This document shows positions 5,939-10,131 of a DNA stretch of 10,131 nucleotides, one piece after another. Position 1 is the stretch's first letter; every line of letters starts with the position of its first letter. The translations under genes and the position numbers were made by a program. Source of the stretch: Candidatus Woesearchaeota archaeon (GTDB taxonomy: Archaea > Nanobdellota > Nanobdellia > Woesearchaeales > ARS49); assembly GCA_019323135.1 (NCBI GenBank), contig JAHWHT010000037.1, positions 1 to 10,131 on the forward strand, in the 5' to 3' direction. Below the pieces are notes generated by a model. It was not told the origin of the DNA. It searched no databases and saw only the letters and a list, made by a program, of their open reading frames with translations.

Positions 5939-8418
5939 TCAATCACCGCCACACTTGCACTTATTGCCTTATTGTTTCCTGCGGTGTTTGGTTTAAAATT
6001 AAAATCAAAAGTTGCATTAGTTCCTGCCACAATATACCCCTCGGCATTTACAGGATTATATGGCGTTAAAGGATTGCCATCAAAAGTTACATTAACTTGT
6101 CCTGTGACGCCGATATCGCCTTTATTTTCAACAATCACTCTCACATAGCCAGATTTATCTTTAATCATATTAACATCCGGGATTACTTGAATAGGAATAA
6201 CATCTATTACTGCCAAATCTGCTTCACTTCCAGTACACACATTACTGATACATGTCGCGCCAGTGAGGCATTGGCTTGTTTGAGTGCAGGACTCTCCATT
6301 CTTTAGACGGCAAGGATCTAGAGATGCTGTCTTGCTGGAAGTAGGGTTCTCATCATCTTGCTGAGAATCACATAATTTATTGGAAGCACAAGACTGACTA
6401 TACTTATACGTTTCCCAATAAACAGTAGTGTATCGTCCCTCTAACTTATATCCTGTACTGTCAGTACAGTACGCTCTTCTTTGGTCAAAGACATAGAATG
6501 GTTCAGTATCGTCTACTGTCCTTTGTTGATTGCTGGAATCATCGCAATCCCTCCACACGCGCAAGGTAACATCGTGAGTGATTTTACTATCTGTTGAAAG
6601 AGGAAAAGTATCGTCTAAATTAGCATCGGCAAAACAATCAGAATTAGGCGCGTCGCTACACAAATCATAGAATTCATAGCCTGCACCACTCAAACCCTGA
6701 CTATAGCTATTACAATCACTAAGAGTGCCTGTTTTGTATCTGCAATCATCAAAAGTTCCATCATCATATAAATCAATACAAAACGCATCAGTATACGTAG
6801 TTGGCACGTCCATAGTAACATAAGTATCATCATCGTTTACCCAAGCCAATCCATCATTATCCGGGGAACTGTCTGCGGTAAAATCGTCCTGGAATTCTAT
6901 GTGATCTGTTGCTATGCGTATAGTTAATATTATTGTGCCATTTTCATTTACAAAAATATACTGTGTGATACTTATATCATTAATATTTTTATTAATCAAG
7001 TAACTGCCTTCTGAGAAGTTAACATCATCTATTGTTCCTGTTCCATTAAGCCAGAAAGCATAGCTTTCATTTGGCAAATCATAATTTGAGATGTTAAAAA
7101 CCTCATAAAAATAAGACTCCGGAGTATAATTAAAAGCAACACTAGTTAAATTAACCCTAACCAAGCCATAACCAAAATAATCATCCTTACCAGAACTGCC
7201 CAAATCAAGAGCATCATTCTGCAACTTACCCCGAACCTCTTCATTAGACAAACTAGCATTATAAGACCAAATCAAAGCAGCAACACCCGCAACATGAGGC
7301 GTGGCCAAACTAGTCCCACTACTAACAGAATATCCATTTAAACCAGTGCTGTTAATATCAACACCCGGAGCAACTAATTCTAAGTCATAACCATAATTGC
7401 TGAAGCTTGCTCTATCATTGTCTTCATCAACTGCCCCAACAGCAATAACATCAGTGTAAGCAGCAGGATAGAGCACATCTGAATCATCATTGCCACTAGC
7501 ACCAACCAATAAAATATCCGAATCATAAGCGTCATCAAGGACTTCCTTGAAAATCTGTGAATAAAAGTCAAAACCAAAGCTCATACTTACAATGTTCATA
7601 TCATTATCAATAGCCCACTCAACACCAGCAATAGCATCACTAAGATTACCAGAACCATCCATTATCTTAACAGCATACAAGCCAACATCAGGACTCATAC
7701 CAACAAGGCCTTCACCATTAACAGTGCTGGCCAACACACCTGCAACTCTTGTTCCATGACCATCATTATCAGAATAATCAGAATTATCATCCAGAACATT
7801 CCAGCCACCAGCAACACTCAAATCATCATGATCATAAACACCAGTATCCAAAACAGCAATCTTAACACCAGAACCAGTAGAAAGATTCCAAGCCAAATCT
7901 GCCTTAACCTGCCGAACATTAAAAGGAATAAAATCACCAAATAAATCCAGATTTTGATCCAACTCAATCAAATCTACATCAGAATCTTTAATGATGTCTT
8001 CCATATCTTCAGAACTGCCCTTAAGTTTAGAAATTCTGTTATCCAAATACTTAACATCTGAGAATTTATTGAGTTTTGCTTTGCTAAAACCTTTTTTATA
8101 CTTAATTAGGAAGATTTTTTCTTCTGTTTTCTTGCTTTCCAAGAACTTCTTTGTTTCATAGGTAAACTTATGCTTGTTTTCCTGAATAACGTCTTCAAAA
8201 GCAGTCTCTGGAGAAACTTTAGACTTATATTTGTCTTCTGTCTTATTATCCTTAAGTCCATCAAATAATGTACTTAGATTTGTCGTATTTTCTTCTACTA
8301 TCTCAGTGCCAGTCTGGTTTATAACAGATTCATTCAAACTCTCATTAGCAGCAACCACAAATACAGAAAACAATACCATAAAAAACAACAATAACCCTAA
8401 TTTAGCTTGATTATCCAT
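5935..8418 (-). CDS. Exported subtilisin-family (S8) serine protease with pro-region, Cys-rich module and C-terminal CARDB-like domain
   Basis: An 827-residue secreted endopeptidase precursor. A signal peptide (1-23, core LGLLLFFMVLFSVFVV) is followed by an Asn/Glu/Lys-rich stretch and an I9-like pro-region (about 99-160). The subtilase domain (about 184-420) has the complete catalytic set in the usual order: Asp191 in AVLDTGV, His221 in DGHGTRVAG, oxyanion Asn310 in GASGN and Ser370 in SSGTSLATPHVAG. All key residues are present, so the enzyme should be active after pro-region removal. A beta-rich segment (430-510) and a Cys- and Asp-rich region (515-690) follow, then an EB-like small disulfide module (703-728, with NGESCTQTSQC) and a CARDB-like Ig-fold domain (about 732-827). 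There is no C-terminal anchor. The gene starts 15 nt after the LamG gene with a clear ribosome binding site, and its TGA overlaps the lipoprotein ATG. Family and activity are secure; processing of surface proteins, including neighbours, or degradation of outside protein are both possible roles. Confidence 0.95.
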   Translation of the reverse strand: MDNQAKLGLLLFFMVLFSVFVVAANESLNESVINQTGTEIVEENTTNLSTLFDGLKDNKTEDKYKSKVSPETAFEDVIQENKHKFTYETKKFLESKKTEEKIFLIKYKKGFSKAKLNKFSDVKYLDNRISKLKGSSEDMEDIIKDSDVDLIELDQNLDLFGDFIPFNVRQVKADLAWNLSTGSGVKIAVLDTGVYDHDDLSVAGGWNVLDDNSDYSDNDGHGTRVAGVLASTVNGEGLVGMSPDVGLYAVKIMDGSGNLSDAIAGVEWAIDNDMNIVSMSFGFDFYSQIFKEVLDDAYDSDILLVGASGNDDSDVLYPAAYTDVIAVGAVDEDNDRASFSNYGYDLELVAPGVDINSTGLNGYSVSSGTSLATPHVAGVAALIWSYNASLSNEEVRGKLQNDALDLGSSGKDDYFGYGLVRVNLTSVAFNYTPESYFYEVFNISNYDLPNESYAFWLNGTGTIDDVNFSEGSYLINKNINDISITQYIFVNENGTIILTIRIATDHIEFQDDFTADSSPDNDGLAWVNDDDTYVTMDVPTTYTDAFCIDLYDDGTFDDCRYKTGTLSDCNSYSQGLSGAGYEFYDLCSDAPNSDCFADANLDDTFPLSTDSKITHDVTLRVWRDCDDSSNQQRTVDDTEPFYVFDQRRAYCTDSTGYKLEGRYTTVYWETYKYSQSCASNKLCDSQQDDENPTSSKTASLDPCRLKNGESCTQTSQCLTGATCISNVCTGSEADLAVIDVIPIQVIPDVNMIKDKSGYVRVIVENKGDIGVTGQVNVTFDGNPLTPYNPVNAEGYIVAGTNATFDFNFKPNTAGNNKAISASVAVIE
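5943..5947 (-). promoter_or_regulatory. Ribosome binding site (GGTGA) of the lipoprotein gene
   Basis: GGTGA (continuing GGTGATT) lies 4 nt before the ATG at 5938, within the final codons of the subtilase gene. Together with the ATGA overlap it points to translational coupling and fixes the lipoprotein start. Confidence 0.65.
7159..7869 (-). other. Subtilase catalytic domain (Asp, His, Asn, Ser set intact)
   Basis: Codons for residues 184-420 of the S8 protease. The Asp191, His221 and Ser370 triad motifs and oxyanion Asn310 are all present with typical spacing, and the domain ends with the usual C-terminal YGYGLVRVN-like sequence. Confidence 0.93.
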
Positions 8419-8424
8419 TATTTA

Positions 8425-8433
8425 ATCTCTCCT
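8425..8433 (-). promoter_or_regulatory. Ribosome binding site of the subtilase gene
   Basis: The 15-nt spacer after the TAG stop of the LamG gene begins with AGGAGAGAT, leaving 6 nt to the ATG at 8418. No TATA box fits in the spacer, so the subtilase is probably transcribed from a promoter upstream of the LamG gene. Confidence 0.65.
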
Positions 8434-10131
8434 CTACTGATAAGTACTATTAACAAAAGCAGTCACATTACCCTTAATCTCATTATAAGTCAAAGCAAAC
8501 TTCTGCCAAATATAAAAAGAGGGCGCGATATTATAGAACACAGGAAAACTGCTGCTGGTGTTCTGATCATAATTAAAAGCCCATCTCTTGCTGCCGCTAA
8601 CCAGAAACTTATCAAATGTCCCTTTGTACTGGCTGCCATTATTCAACCTAATATACACCTGCCTATCCGAATAAACAGAATAACTAGAGAGCGCTGAATT
8701 ATTTATGCCCTGAACAATAGCAGCTCTGCCTTCGGTTTCATTGGCAATACTGCTGCCTTGACTTTCTTCAGATAATAAAGTTCCAAATCCAGTAGTTCCA
8801 ATAAAATTATGATATGTTTGATTGATAATACTCTCAGTTCTAACAGTAGAATGAAGTGTTAATTCATCGATTATACCATCCATGAATTGCGCAGTGCCTT
8901 GATGACTTCCAACTCTATTTTTACTCTCCTTATCGTTCAAAGAGCCATCTTCACTATCTTGCGCGTCAAAACTGCCATTAACATACACTTTCATCTCGTT
9001 TCCAGTATCACTAGAATCATACATTGCACAAATATACAACCATTGACCAGAAACAACTGCATTTGTAGCAATCACTTGCCCATTAGTTCCACTGCTTTTA
9101 TAAGTCAAATCTGGTTTCTGATCTTGACCTAGTCTAAACCACCAATAAGTCCTACTATCATCACCACCCCAGATAACACACCTATCTGCATTATTCAAAC
9201 AAGTTTCTGGTTTGACCCATGCACAAAAAGTATTAATCGCAGAACTAAACCCCGCGTCATTCTTTAAAGTAAGATTATCCACGTTATCCTGTTCAAAATC
9301 ATATGCTCCATCTGCTTTACCTGCACTGTTCCCATAATCTGGACCACTAACGCCGCCGTTCCAACCTTCCAAACTATCTTTAGTGAAACTTGAAGTGCTG
9401 CCTGCTCCAAAATGATAGACGCCAACATAACCAGTCCAAACGCTCGCAGGGTTATAACTAGTCCCATTACCCCGCTCTACCTCAAACGGAACCTGACCAC
9501 TATTGTTAGCCACAACATAATCAGTATAATTGTTATAATAAACACTTAAATTAGTACCTTGGCAAACAGTCCAAACAAACTGCTTATTACCACTTATACT
9601 AAAACCACCGCTGCCGTTAATGATAACCGGAACACCATCACTAACTTTACTACAATTTATCTGCATCCTATGATTAAAACTAGCATTCCACCAAGCATAT
9701 TCATCATAGACATAATCATTCAAGGTGAGAATGTTGTCAACAGCATCACCGTTTTTTAGTTTGCCACTGACCTTGATATAATAAGAATCGCCAACATCTG
9801 CATTGTTATATGCATTCTTCATTGTGCTTAGACTGACTGGCTTGTAGACTTCTCTTTGCTTTTCAACCTGATCTGTCCGGACAAGGCATTGGTCTTGATA
9901 TTCAACAGATTCATTCTCACCAGTAGCGTTATTCATGACACTGTGAGTTTTAGTGCAAGACTCATAAACAGGAACATCCACAGTATACGTCTCTGTCTTC
10001 AAATAAGAAAAATCATAATTCTTCAAGACCTTCTTATTGTCTTTACCCTGAAAATTAAGCGCTAATTTATTCAGAGGAATATCAGCAGCCTTAGTAACCT
10101 TATAAACAGTATAACAATCAAAACAATACTT
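8434..10131 (-). CDS. Large surface protein with DUF2341-like and LamG (concanavalin A-like) domains, N-terminus cut by the right edge
   Basis: The frame is open from the right edge to a TAG at 8434, giving 565 residues. There is no convincing start: a TTG at 10026 is in frame, but 35 codons of continuous, similar sequence precede it, so the true start lies outside the window. Residues 1-105 are Lys/Tyr-rich with spaced cysteines (3, 6, 59, 82). A DUF2341-like region follows (about 147-225: WWNASFNHRMQINCS, later VWTVCQGTNLSVYYNN). It leads into a LamG-type jelly roll (about 230-440) with the hallmark phrases VWTGYVGVYHFGAGS, GKADGAYDFE, FCAWVKPE, WLYICAMYD, VYVNG and DGIIDELTLHS. The last 110 residues are probably another small beta domain ending without an anchor. 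LamG domains bind glycans or proteins, often with calcium, so an adhesive role at the cell surface is likely. It is the first visible gene of the protease operon. The domain assignment is firm; the ligand is unknown. Confidence 0.9.
   Translation of the reverse strand, partial: KYCFDCYTVYKVTKAADIPLNKLALNFQGKDNKKVLKNYDFSYLKTETYTVDVPVYESCTKTHSVMNNATGENESVEYQDQCLVRTDQVEKQREVYKPVSLSTMKNAYNNADVGDSYYIKVSGKLKNGDAVDNILTLNDYVYDEYAWWNASFNHRMQINCSKVSDGVPVIINGSGGFSISGNKQFVWTVCQGTNLSVYYNNYTDYVVANNSGQVPFEVERGNGTSYNPASVWTGYVGVYHFGAGSTSSFTKDSLEGWNGGVSGPDYGNSAGKADGAYDFEQDNVDNLTLKNDAGFSSAINTFCAWVKPETCLNNADRCVIWGGDDSRTYWWFRLGQDQKPDLTYKSSGTNGQVIATNAVVSGQWLYICAMYDSSDTGNEMKVYVNGSFDAQDSEDGSLNDKESKNRVGSHQGTAQFMDGIIDELTLHSTVRTESIINQTYHNFIGTTGFGTLLSEESQGSSIANETEGRAAIVQGINNSALSSYSVYSDRQVYIRLNNGSQYKGTFDKFLVSGSKRWAFNYDQNTSSSFPVFYNIAPSFYIWQKFALTYNEIKGNVTAFVNSTYQ

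Noticed and set aside
7756..7944. Plus-strand reading frame of 62 codons inside the subtilase gene
   Set aside because: It is an Ile/Asn/Thr-rich antisense shadow of the Asp-rich catalytic domain, with no ribosome binding site and a well-supported gene on the other strand.
8407..8697. Plus-strand reading frame of 96 codons over the LamG/subtilase junction
   Set aside because: Its sequence is low-complexity and it lies opposite the end of the LamG gene and the subtilase start signals; nothing supports expression.
8434..10026. A complete 530-residue LamG gene starting at TTG 10026
   Set aside because: The same frame continues without a stop to the right edge with protein-like sequence, no ribosome binding site was found just before the TTG, and no signal peptide follows it. 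The gene is treated as 5'-partial.

Overview
The window looks like a piece of an AT-rich archaeal genome, most likely a DPANN-type lineage (Woesearchaeota/Pacearchaeota-like). The evidence is a BRE/TATA promoter of archaeal form, Shine-Dalgarno sites of the GGTGA type, tightly overlapping genes, and very long exported proteins rich in Asn-X-Ser/Thr sequons that combine subtilase, CARDB-like, Fn3-like and LamG modules. TAA, TAG and TGA are all used as stops and Trp is TGG, so the code is standard. The lineage is inferred; no marker gene is present.

All seven genes lie on the minus strand, so transcription runs from right to left. The first block (10131 to 2878) holds, in transcription order: the C-terminal part of a large LamG-domain surface protein that runs off the right edge; an 827-residue exported subtilisin-family serine protease with a pro-region and a C-terminal CARDB-like domain; a 213-residue Cys-rich putative lipoprotein of unknown function; and an 808-residue exported zinc metalloprotease-like protein with a metzincin-type HExxHxxNxxD motif, an Fn3-like domain and three tandem beta-sandwich repeats. 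The genes are 15 nt apart or overlap by 4 and 8 nt, and each of the three with a visible start has a clear ribosome binding site, so they look like one translationally coupled operon.

A 76-nt intergenic gap (2802-2877) carries a good archaeal promoter. It opens the second block (2801 to 1): a 528-residue exported Cys-rich protein of unrecognised family, a 169-residue exported Trp/Tyr-rich protein that starts with GTG, and a polytopic membrane protein that runs off the left edge. These genes are also overlapping or 1 nt apart.

Taken together the window reads as a cell-envelope locus: one exported adhesin-like protein, two exported proteases of different catalytic classes and a putative lipoprotein, next to a three-gene exported/membrane module of unknown role. 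No RNA genes, mobile elements, CRISPR arrays or DNA-level repeats were seen, and there is no gene-free stretch above 300 bases. The most interesting points are the pairing of two protease classes around a small lipoprotein, the unusual metzincin-like motif, and the Cys-rich three-gene module.
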